Source: an uncultured Campylobacter sp. (lineage in GTDB: Bacteria > Campylobacterota > Campylobacteria > Campylobacterales > Campylobacteraceae). Taken from it: 7,457 nucleotides of DNA. The notes below the pieces were generated by a model. The model was not told the DNA's origin. It made no database searches and saw only the letters and a list, made by a program, of their open reading frames with translations. Numbering within the stretch: the first letter of the stretch is position 1; each line of letters starts with the position of its first letter. Shown here piece by piece: positions 1 to 6,321 of this stretch. The position numbers were made by a program, and so were the translations under genes. The stretch covers positions 1-7,457 of the forward strand of contig CALBNA010000037.1 of the NCBI GenBank assembly GCA_937896205.1. The letters are read 5' to 3'.

Positions 1-2158
1 TTTTTAGGGTTTCTAGCTCGCTTGATTTTACGTTTTTGTTAAACTCTAGCTTGACGTAAAATTTACCGTCAAACAGCTCGAAAATCTCCATAAATCCAAG
101 ATCAAGATGCGCCAGAGCCGAGAGCAATACGGCTAAATTTGGATAGTTTTGCGCGTAAATTTCGATGCTTAAGCTTTGGTGATTTTGTACCTGCACGCTT
201 AGTTTATCGGCGTTTTGCGCGGCCCAGGCGATAGCGATGATGTCTGCTGGTTGGTATTTGGCAAAGAGTAAATTTGACCTGATGGCGAAAATTTTTTCTT
301 TCAAATTTTCGCTTAAGGCCGCAAATTTAGCGTTTCTCCTGATGCTAAGCTCCTTTTTTACGCGCCTTGAAGCTTCATCGAGCAGATTTTCATCCTCAAA
401 GCTTTGCAAGCAAATGCCGTAAAGCTCGCGCAAAAGTCGCGCCAGATAGGGTGTATATAGCTTTTCGTCAGTCGCGTTTATCACGCAGTAGGCGACGATA
501 TAGGAGAGTTTTAGCGTTTGCGGGTCGCCTAGTTTTGAGATAAAGCTAAAAATCGTGCGCTGATCGTAGATGTCCTCGCGGTTTGCCACGTCGTTCATCA
601 GCGTGTGGTAGCGCACGAGCGTAACGCCGATATTTACGGCCTTTGCGCTCAAATTTAGCTTTGCGGCGTAGGCGCGAAAGATATTTGAGCCCACGACCGA
701 GTGATCGCCGCCTAGCCCCTTGCCAGCGTCATGTAGCAGCAAAGCCAGTTTTAGCAGCGTTCGCCCCTCGATGCAAAGCTCGTCGTAGAGCGATTTTACG
801 AATTTATCTTTGATATTTTCGGCAAATTTGACGCTTAGCACGCAGTGCTCGCCGACGCTAAATTTATGGTAGCCGTCAAATTCGGCCAAATTTACGGCGT
901 GTTCGAGCGGTTTAACCAAAACGGGCAAAATCTCCGCGTCCAAAAGCGCTTTGATAATGCAGTGAGCGTGGTTTCGCATCAAAATTTTTCTAAAAAGCGC
1001 GAGCGAATCCTCGGCGTCCTCTTTGCTGATTTGCGCGCGTTTTAGGTAAAAGATCGTTCCGACGTCAAATTTATACTCCGCATCGCCAAGAGCCAAAAGC
1101 TGCTTTAGCACGGCATTTAGCGGCCTAGCGCGGACGTGTAGCGGGACGTAAATGGTATTTTCAAACCTATAAAATCCGTTTTTTAGCCGCGCAGCTCGTA
1201 GTTCGCTAAATTTAGCCCCGCTTGTAAATTTGCTCCTGTAAAAGCTAGCGACCAGATAGCGCGAGAAAACCGCGACCGAGTGCATGCAGGAAAAGAGCTT
1301 TTGCGAGATGACGCTGCTGTTTTCTTGCGTTTTTTTGGACTTTGTTTGCATGAGCGCTGTGATCTCGTTTAGCTTTGCGGGGGCGAAAACGTCCGAGCCT
1401 AGGGTTAAATTTTGCGCAGATTTTACGCAGAGGATAAAATCAGTCGCCAAATTTAGCGCGCTAAGCTCCTTTTCGTCGATAAATTTTAGAGCCTGCGAGC
1501 GCATGCTGATCTCGTTTTCAAAGCCGTTTAGAGCGCAGTTTAGATAGTAGATGTCGTTCGTGCCGCCTGGATCGTTTTTAAGATCAGGCTCTTGCTTTAT
1601 GTTTGGGATATCGTTAAAGGCGCCTAGATTTTTGGCGTAAAATTTGAGATTTTCCTGCGCGTTAAACTCGCGCGTTTTATAAATCTGTGAGCGCGCAGCC
1701 TTATACAGCGTGCGCGAGCCGTAAATGTAGCGGATACGACTAAATGCGGCCTTTGCTTTGTGGTCGTTTTTGTGCGCTTCGTAAATTTCGCCCAGCTCGC
1801 AAATTTTGATATTTAGCTTTAAATTTGAACTCTCAAGCGCGGCGACTAGCTTTTTTAGGATAAATTTGACGTTAAAGCCCGCGTTTTCTTTAAAGACGAT
1901 TAAAATCTCTAAAACCGAGCTTGTGGAGATGAGATTGTCGGCGTATTTTTCGGTGGCGATGACGCAAAACGGGATAAAATCGACGTCCGGGTTAAAGTCC
2001 GCAAAAATCTCGTCCAAAACCCGCGTGCACAGAGCTTTTATTAGCTCGTCACTTTGCTTTGCGATGAAATTTGCAAAGCCCTTGCCCTGAAGCTTTTTTA
2101 GCTGCGAGGCCAAATTTGCGCCGCCCAAAACGCCGCTTAATTTTCCTTTTAAAGCCAC
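1..2158 (-). CDS. GlnD-family HD/ACT protein with degenerate nucleotidyltransferase domain (C-terminus cut by window edge)
   Basis: I read 719 complete codons from a GTG at 2158 leftwards; the stop lies outside the window. The fold order matches bifunctional PII uridylyltransferase GlnD: nucleotidyltransferase region (about residues 40-300), the GlnD signature DPGGTNDI at 196-203 (family form GPGGLRDI), an HD phosphohydrolase domain (about 435-565) and an ACT-like region from about 660. HD residues seen are H438, H476-D477 in LLHDAGKGLGGDHS, and H518. The position that should carry the nucleotidyltransferase GG..G and DxD motifs reads IATEKYADNLISTSSVLEIL (67-86), so the catalytic motif appears lost. 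GlnD proteins run to about 850-890 residues, so a second ACT domain may lie off the edge. GTG is the only reasonable start: an in-frame TAG lies 15 codons upstream with no ATG, GTG or TTG between, and GGCGG sits just before it. PII uridylylation is unlikely; a phosphohydrolase or sensory role is inferred. The gene is divergent from mqnE. Confidence 0.85.
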   Translation of the reverse strand, partial: MALKGKLSGVLGGANLASQLKKLQGKGFANFIAKQSDELIKALCTRVLDEIFADFNPDVDFIPFCVIATEKYADNLISTSSVLEILIVFKENAGFNVKFILKKLVAALESSNLKLNIKICELGEIYEAHKNDHKAKAAFSRIRYIYGSRTLYKAARSQIYKTREFNAQENLKFYAKNLGAFNDIPNIKQEPDLKNDPGGTNDIYYLNCALNGFENEISMRSQALKFIDEKELSALNLATDFILCVKSAQNLTLGSDVFAPAKLNEITALMQTKSKKTQENSSVISQKLFSCMHSVAVFSRYLVASFYRSKFTSGAKFSELRAARLKNGFYRFENTIYVPLHVRARPLNAVLKQLLALGDAEYKFDVGTIFYLKRAQISKEDAEDSLALFRKILMRNHAHCIIKALLDAEILPVLVKPLEHAVNLAEFDGYHKFSVGEHCVLSVKFAENIKDKFVKSLYDELCIEGRTLLKLALLLHDAGKGLGGDHSVVGSNIFRAYAAKLNLSAKAVNIGVTLVRYHTLMNDVANREDIYDQRTIFSFISKLGDPQTLKLSYIVAYCVINATDEKLYTPYLARLLRELYGICLQSFEDENLLDEASRRVKKELSIRRNAKFAALSENLKEKIFAIRSNLLFAKYQPADIIAIAWAAQNADKLSVQVQNHQSLSIEIYAQNYPNLAVLLSALAHLDLGFMEIFELFDGKFYVKLEFNKNVKSSELETLK

Positions 2159-2184
2159 TTTTTTACCGCCGTCTTTTTGTGTAA

Positions 2185-2200
2185 ATTTTATCCGATGATA
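2185..2200 (-). promoter_or_regulatory. Possible promoter (-10 region) of the GlnD-like gene
   Basis: On the minus strand this stretch reads TATCATCGGATAAAAT, which holds two possible -10 hexamers (TATCAT and TAAAAT) preceded by a T-rich run. The distance to the GTG at 2158 allows a leader of about 20-30 nt. No convincing -35 is visible, which is usual for Campylobacter sigma-70 promoters. The call rests on position and composition only. Confidence 0.3.
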
Positions 2201-2206
2201 CTAAAA

Positions 2207-2239
2207 TTTTGCAAAAACAAAGCTTTTTTAACATATAAT
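2207..2239 (+). promoter_or_regulatory. Probable sigma-70 promoter of the mqnE operon
   Basis: A perfect TATAAT lies at 2234-2239, preceded by a six-T run (2224-2229), which is the T-rich upstream pattern typical of Campylobacter promoters. A weak TTGCAA at 2209-2214 could act as -35 with a rather long 19-bp spacer. Transcription would start near 2246, giving a leader of about 25 nt before the TTG start of mqnE at 2271. It is the only clear promoter ahead of the five rightward genes, whose short gaps leave little room for others. Confidence 0.6.
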
Positions 2240-2270
2240 CGCCGTTTAATATCTATTTTCGGAATAAAAT

Positions 2271-3341
2271 TTGACAAATTTAATAGAAAAACTCCAAAGC
2301 GGCGAGCGTCTGGACGCGGACGAATGCGCAGGCTTGTACGACCTAGACCTTTTTACGCTTGGTAAATTCGCAAACGCCAAACGGCGAAAAATGCACGGCA
2401 AAAAGGTATTTTTTAACGTAAATCGCCACATAAACCCAACCAACATCTGTGCGGACGTGTGTAAATTTTGCGCGTTTTCGGCAAACCGCAAAAATCCAAA
2501 CCCATACACGATGAGCCACGATGAAATACTAAAAATCGTCGAAAAAAGCGTCGCCGGCGGCGCAAAAGAGATACACATCGTCTCGGCGCACAACCCTGAG
2601 ACGTCGTGGCAGTGGTATTTGGAAATTTTTAAGAAAATAAAAGAAAAATACCCGCAAATCCACGTCAAAGCTCTAACTGCGGCTGAGGTTGATTTCCTCT
2701 CGCGAAAACACGGCCTTAGCTACGAAGAAGTCGTAGAAAAAATGCTCGAATACGGCGTGGACTCAATGCCTGGCGGCGGAGCTGAGATCTTTGACGAAGA
2801 GGTTAGACGTAAAATCTGCAAAGGCAAGGTGAGCTCCGAAAACTGGCTCAAAATCCACCGCCTTTGGCACGAAAAAGGCAGGGAAAGCAACGCGACGATG
2901 CTGTTTGGCCACGTAGAAAGCAGGCAAAACCGCATCGATCATATGCTAAGGATTCGAGGTTTACAGGATAAGACCGGCGGATTTAACGCCTTTATCCCGC
3001 TTGTTTATCAGCGCGACAATAATTATCTAAAAGTAAAAAACTATCCCGGCTCGGCCGAAATTTTAAAGACATTTGCGATATCGCGCCTGGTGCTCGATAA
3101 CGTCGCACACATAAAGGCGTACTGGGCGACGTCGACTATAAATTTGGCTATGGTCGCGCAGGAATTTGGTGCTGACGATCTAGACGGCACGATAGAAAAA
3201 GAGAGCATCCAAAGCGCGGCCGGTGCGAAATCGGCAAGCGGTATGAGTCTTAGAAATTTTACCGATCTCATTCAGACGTCGGGATTTGTCCCCGTAGAGC
3301 GAGATAGCTTGTATAACGAACTAAAAATTTACGATAACTAA
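2271..3341 (+). CDS. mqnE: Aminofutalosine synthase MqnE (radical SAM, menaquinone biosynthesis)
   Basis: This 356-residue radical SAM enzyme should join the carboxyvinyl-oxybenzoate product of MqnA to SAM-derived adenosyl, giving aminofutalosine in the cytoplasmic futalosine route to menaquinone. The iron-sulfur motif CxxxCxxC is C60-C64-C67 (CADVCKFC). It follows FFNVNRHINPTN (48-58 region), which marks MqnE rather than the related dehypoxanthine-futalosine cyclase MqnC. Other family blocks are EIHIVSAHNP (100-109), DSMPGGGAEIFDEEVRRKIC (164-183), NATMLFGHVE (207-216) and LQDKTGGFNAFIPL (231-244). Length is normal for the family. The start is TTG at 2271: the first in-frame ATG is codon 41, too late to keep the conserved N-terminal helices, and a weak GGA lies 7 nt upstream of the TTG. 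It is the first gene of the operon. Confidence in the family is high; MqnC is the only serious alternative. Confidence 0.93.
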   Translation: MTNLIEKLQSGERLDADECAGLYDLDLFTLGKFANAKRRKMHGKKVFFNVNRHINPTNICADVCKFCAFSANRKNPNPYTMSHDEILKIVEKSVAGGAKEIHIVSAHNPETSWQWYLEIFKKIKEKYPQIHVKALTAAEVDFLSRKHGLSYEEVVEKMLEYGVDSMPGGGAEIFDEEVRRKICKGKVSSENWLKIHRLWHEKGRESNATMLFGHVESRQNRIDHMLRIRGLQDKTGGFNAFIPLVYQRDNNYLKVKNYPGSAEILKTFAISRLVLDNVAHIKAYWATSTINLAMVAQEFGADDLDGTIEKESIQSAAGAKSASGMSLRNFTDLIQTSGFVPVERDSLYNELKIYDN

Positions 3342-3346
3342 GGAGG
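3341..3346 (+). promoter_or_regulatory. Strong Shine-Dalgarno that fixes the TTG start of the permease
   Basis: AGGAGG is a perfect Shine-Dalgarno whose first A is also the last base of the mqnE stop codon. It lies 5 nt before TTG at 3352, supporting that non-ATG start and suggesting termination-reinitiation coupling between mqnE and the permease. Confidence 0.75.
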
Positions 3347-3351
3347 CGGAA

Positions 3352-4644
3352 TTGGATTTTTTTAAACTCAAGCAAAACGGCACTAGCGTAAAGACAGAGT
3401 TTAGCGCGGGACTCACGACCTTTTTAACGATGATGTATATCGTGCCTGTAAACGCGATAATCATGAGTAAAACCGGCATGCCAATGGATGCGCTCATCAC
3501 GGCTACGGCGCTCATCACGGTGGTCGCTACTGTGCTAAACGGCATATGGGCGAACACGCCTGTGGCTATGAGCGTGGGAATGGGGCTAAACGCGTATTTT
3601 ACCTTTGGTCTCGTACTAGGCATGCAAATACCGTGGCAGACGGCTCTGGGCGTGGTTTTTATCTCGGGTATAATTTTCGTAGTGCTATCTTTTACAAATT
3701 TTAGAATCTGGGTCTTAAAATCTATTCCCGATGACGTCAGACGCTCGATAAGCGCGGGCATAGGTGCCTTTATCGCTTTCGTCGGGCTTCAGCAAATGGG
3801 CGTAGTCGTAAATAACGACGCCGTGCTGGTAGGGCTTGGAAATTTAAAAGATCCAAACGTTATTTTGGGCTTTGTGGGGCTATTTTTCGTTATACTTTTT
3901 TGGGCGTGGAAGGTCAAAGGCGCCTTTATCATCGCGGTATTTACGACCTCGGTGATCGCTTGGATTTTTGGTATCGCGCCGTATCCGAAGGAATTTATCT
4001 CGCTACCGGCTTCGATCTCGCCGATATTCTTAGAGCTTGACATCATGGGTGCGCTATCTTTTGCGCTGCTTCCGGTGATCGTTACATTTTTCGTGACCGA
4101 TCTTTTTGACTCTATCGGTACGCTAGCTGGCGTTGGAAACAGAGCGGGGATCTTTGACGAGAGCAATCAAAAAGGCGTCGAAAAACTAGAAAAAACTCTC
4201 GAAGCCGACGCGGTAGCCACGATGGTTGGTTCGATAGTGGGCGTTAGTACGACGACGTCGTTTGCCGAGAGCGCTAGCGGCGTAGAGGAGGGCGGTAAAA
4301 CGGGACTAACGGCGGTGTTTTGCGGACTATTTTTCGTACTTACGATTTTTATGTTGCCGCTTTTTAAAGCGATACCTTCAAACGCGATATATCCAATACT
4401 CGTGACGGTAGGCGTACTGATGTTTAGCGAGCTTGGAAATATAAATTTTAAAGATCCGGCCATCGCTATTTCGACGTTTTTGATAGTTATTTTGATGCCG
4501 CTTACGTACTCGATCACGACGGGACTTTCGTTTGGATTTATGGCGTATCTGCTGGTTCGTATCATGAGACGCGAGTGGGAATACGTAAATATCGGCGTCA
4601 TCGTACTTGCGCTCATTAGTTTTATTGTATTTTTAGTGCATTAA
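3352..4644 (+). CDS. AzgA/NCS2-type purine (adenine/hypoxanthine/guanine) permease
   Basis: This 430-residue polytopic inner-membrane protein is nearly all hydrophobic segments, as expected for the 14-helix NCS2/AzgA fold of nucleobase:proton symporters. Family blocks visible are TTFLTMMYIVPVNAIIMSKT (22-41), ANTPVAMSVGMGLNAYF (67-83, the family GMGLNA block), FFVTDLFDSIGTLAGVGNRA (246-265, with D250 and D253) and TTSFAESASGVEEGGKTGLT (301-320, with E306, a likely substrate-site glutamate). These point to the AzgA/PbuG branch for adenine, guanine or hypoxanthine rather than the UraA/XanQ branch. Exact substrate cannot be read from sequence. Translation starts at TTG 3352 behind a perfect AGGAGG. 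It follows mqnE by 10 bp and precedes a purine-type phosphoribosyltransferase by 9 bp, which suggests purine uptake and salvage. Confidence 0.9.
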   Translation: MDFFKLKQNGTSVKTEFSAGLTTFLTMMYIVPVNAIIMSKTGMPMDALITATALITVVATVLNGIWANTPVAMSVGMGLNAYFTFGLVLGMQIPWQTALGVVFISGIIFVVLSFTNFRIWVLKSIPDDVRRSISAGIGAFIAFVGLQQMGVVVNNDAVLVGLGNLKDPNVILGFVGLFFVILFWAWKVKGAFIIAVFTTSVIAWIFGIAPYPKEFISLPASISPIFLELDIMGALSFALLPVIVTFFVTDLFDSIGTLAGVGNRAGIFDESNQKGVEKLEKTLEADAVATMVGSIVGVSTTTSFAESASGVEEGGKTGLTAVFCGLFFVLTIFMLPLFKAIPSNAIYPILVTVGVLMFSELGNINFKDPAIAISTFLIVILMPLTYSITTGLSFGFMAYLLVRIMRREWEYVNIGVIVLALISFIVFLVH

Positions 4645-4649
4645 GGAGA
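4644..4649 (+). promoter_or_regulatory. Shine-Dalgarno of the phosphoribosyltransferase, overlapping the permease stop
   Basis: AGGAGA begins on the last base of the permease TAA and sits 4 nt before ATG at 4654. It repeats the arrangement at the mqnE/permease junction and suggests coupled translation. Confidence 0.65.
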
Positions 4650-4653
4650 AAAT

Positions 4654-5094
4654 ATGCTAAAGTATCCGTTTGAGGAATTTCACAAAGACGTAAAAGTAAT
4701 GGTGCGAGATATCAAAGCAAATTTCGAGCCCGAGGTGATTTTGGCAATCGCCCGCGGCGGACTTACTTTGGGGCATTTTTTAGCGAGCTTGCTAAATAAC
4801 CGCAATCTTTTTACGCTAAACTCAATCCACTACGAAGAGACGCAAAAGCTCGATACTATCGATATCTTTAACATCCCTGATCTATCTAAATTTAATAAAA
4901 TTTTGATAGTGGACGACATGATCGACACGGGGGAGAGTATGGTAGCCATAAAACAAGAGCTTTTAAATCGCTTCCCGCATATCGAGCTAAAGATCGCGAC
5001 TATCTTTTATAAACGCAAAGCTCTTTTGCTGCCTGATTTTACGGTGAGGGAGGCGCATGAGTGGATAGAGTTTTTCTGGGAAGAGCAAATTTAA
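4654..5094 (+). CDS. Gpt-like purine phosphoribosyltransferase
   Basis: This 146-residue cytoplasmic type I phosphoribosyltransferase should attach a purine base to PRPP, giving the nucleoside monophosphate and pyrophosphate. The PRPP-binding loop is ILIVDDMIDTGESM (83-96, with acidic pair D87-D88 and DTG 91-93). The upstream pyrophosphate loop is ARGGL (33-37). The C-terminal hood HEWIEFFWEE (135-144) resembles the W-I-x-F-x-W-E ending of xanthine/guanine enzymes of the Gpt type and of small archaeal-type hypoxanthine enzymes. The length fits the short Gpt class and not adenine phosphoribosyltransferase (about 170-180). The ATG at 4654 has AGGAGA in place. Position behind a purine permease supports salvage of imported bases. 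Xanthine, guanine or hypoxanthine preference is undecided. Confidence 0.88.
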   Translation: MLKYPFEEFHKDVKVMVRDIKANFEPEVILAIARGGLTLGHFLASLLNNRNLFTLNSIHYEETQKLDTIDIFNIPDLSKFNKILIVDDMIDTGESMVAIKQELLNRFPHIELKIATIFYKRKALLLPDFTVREAHEWIEFFWEEQI

Positions 5095-5109
5095 GCCCAA
5101 AATTTAGCC

Positions 5110-6309
5110 ATGTTGCGCTCGGAAACGTTTTTACTTTTTATCATCTGCCTTATTGATTTTTGCTTTTTGTCGTACGCGATTAGCACGCTTAGCATTAGCT
5201 ACTACGAGGCGGATGCGTTTTATAACTCGCCTAAAATTTCAGCCGTTTTGGCTAGAGCTTCGGTTGAGATTTTTGGACAAAACGACTATGCTTTGCGCCT
5301 TCCTTTTGTTATTTGCCACATTTTTAGCGTCGCGCTACTCTACAAGGTATCAAAGCAAATTTTAAAACGCAAATTTGACCGAGTAGTAAGCGCAGTCGTG
5401 TTTATACTGCTTCCTGCGACGATGGCATCAGCGATCTTGGTAAACGACGCCGGCATCATAATCGCGCTTTCGCTTTTAAGTATTTATCTTTATCAGCTAC
5501 GCAAAATGCTTGCTTTTTACGCGCTTTTGTGTGTGTTGCCTTTTATTAGCGGCGCATTTTTGGTTTATTTTTCGGCTATTTTTATATTTGCCGTCTATAG
5601 GCGCGACGCTAAGATGGCGTGGGTGGCGGCGCTACTTTTTGCGCTTTGCTTTTATCTTTACGGATTTGACTCGGGCGGCAAGCCTAGAGGCCATCTGCTT
5701 GATACCGTGAGTATTTTTGCAGCCGCGTTTTCGCCTTTTGTTTTCGTCTATTTCGTCTATGCTATGTATAGAATTTGGATAAAAGAGACCAAAAATTTGC
5801 TCTGGTTCGTTTGTATAACGGCATTTTTGTTTTGCTTGGTTTTATCGATCAGACAGCGGCTTGAGCTCGAAAACTACTTGCCTTTTTGCGTTATTTCGGT
5901 GCCGATTTTGGTTCGGGTATTTTTTAGCTCGTACCGCGTGAGGCTACCGATATTTAGACGTGGATATAAGATTTTAGCCTCTTTTGCGGCGGCTTCTTTG
6001 CTTGCCGGATTTTTATTTGTACTTTTTAATGAGATGCTTTACGGCTTGCTAAAAGACCCGACCAAGCATTTTGTTTACAGATATCATGTAGCAAAAGAGC
6101 TTGCAAAAGAGCTAAAAAATGAAGGCGTAGAAAAAATTTTCACGGACGATAAAAAGCTAGATTTGAGACTTAAATTTTACGGCATAGACACACATCCGGA
6201 CGCAAATTTGCGATTAGCAATTTTGGACCAGAAAGATAATTATGGTAATATAGCGGTCTATAAATTTGGCGTAAAAATCGCAAATTTTAAGATTATAAAA
6301 GATGATTAG
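5110..6309 (+). CDS. ArnT/PMT-like GT-C membrane glycosyltransferase (family 39-like)
   Basis: This 399-residue protein has about eight to ten hydrophobic helices (from residue 7 to about 312) and a soluble C-terminal part (about 313-399). Its plan resembles GT-C enzymes that use polyprenyl-phosphate sugars at the outer face of the inner membrane. Family-like stretches are a first periplasmic loop with acidic E33 and D35 (SISYYEADAFYNS), then NDYALRLPFVICHIFSVALL (58-77), where related proteins have E-x-A-L-R-L-P, LVNDAGIIIAL (110-120) and RQRLELENYLPFCVISVPIL (248-267). The classical D-E pair of loop one is not in its usual form, so activity is uncertain. Start ATG 5110 follows the previous stop by 15 bp and has no visible Shine-Dalgarno, which suggests weak or coupled translation. 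Substrate unknown; lipid A, a capsule or a protein are all possible. A non-enzymatic membrane protein cannot be excluded. Confidence 0.68.
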   Translation: MLRSETFLLFIICLIDFCFLSYAISTLSISYYEADAFYNSPKISAVLARASVEIFGQNDYALRLPFVICHIFSVALLYKVSKQILKRKFDRVVSAVVFILLPATMASAILVNDAGIIIALSLLSIYLYQLRKMLAFYALLCVLPFISGAFLVYFSAIFIFAVYRRDAKMAWVAALLFALCFYLYGFDSGGKPRGHLLDTVSIFAAAFSPFVFVYFVYAMYRIWIKETKNLLWFVCITAFLFCLVLSIRQRLELENYLPFCVISVPILVRVFFSSYRVRLPIFRRGYKILASFAAASLLAGFLFVLFNEMLYGLLKDPTKHFVYRYHVAKELAKELKNEGVEKIFTDDKKLDLRLKFYGIDTHPDANLRLAILDQKDNYGNIAVYKFGVKIANFKIIKDD

Positions 6310-6314
6310 AGGAT
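6308..6314 (+). promoter_or_regulatory. Shine-Dalgarno of the pseudopilin, overlapping the GT-C gene stop
   Basis: AGAGGAT starts inside the TAG stop of the upstream gene. GAGG (6309-6312) is 9 nt from ATG 6322 and 6 nt from a TTG at 6319 in the same frame. The two differ by one residue; ATG 6322 is preferred because it gives the standard MKKAFT leader. Confidence 0.55.
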
Positions 6315-6321
6315 AAATTTG

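Noticed and set aside
237..2090. Several plus-strand open frames of 60-95 codons (237-422, 845-1045, 1284-1547, 1806-2090)
   Set aside because: They lie antisense to the continuous GlnD-like frame, lack family motifs and ribosome sites, and are frame shadows of a real gene.
2246..2668. Minus-strand 140-codon open frame across the start of mqnE
   Set aside because: It is antisense to the conserved radical SAM region, has no recognisable domain and would cover the mqnE promoter.
2720..3271. Minus-strand frames of 71 and 76 codons inside mqnE
   Set aside because: They overlap strongly conserved MqnE motifs and have no independent support.
3321..4616. Long minus-strand frames (up to 149 codons) opposite the permease
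   Set aside because: Opposite-strand frames here come from the codon bias of the permease gene; they show no protein family character and no promoter or Shine-Dalgarno.
5153..5710. Alternative plus-strand frames of 66-70 codons inside the GT-C gene
   Set aside because: They are +1-type shadows rich in Arg, Leu and Phe, with no ribosome sites; the 399-codon frame explains the region.
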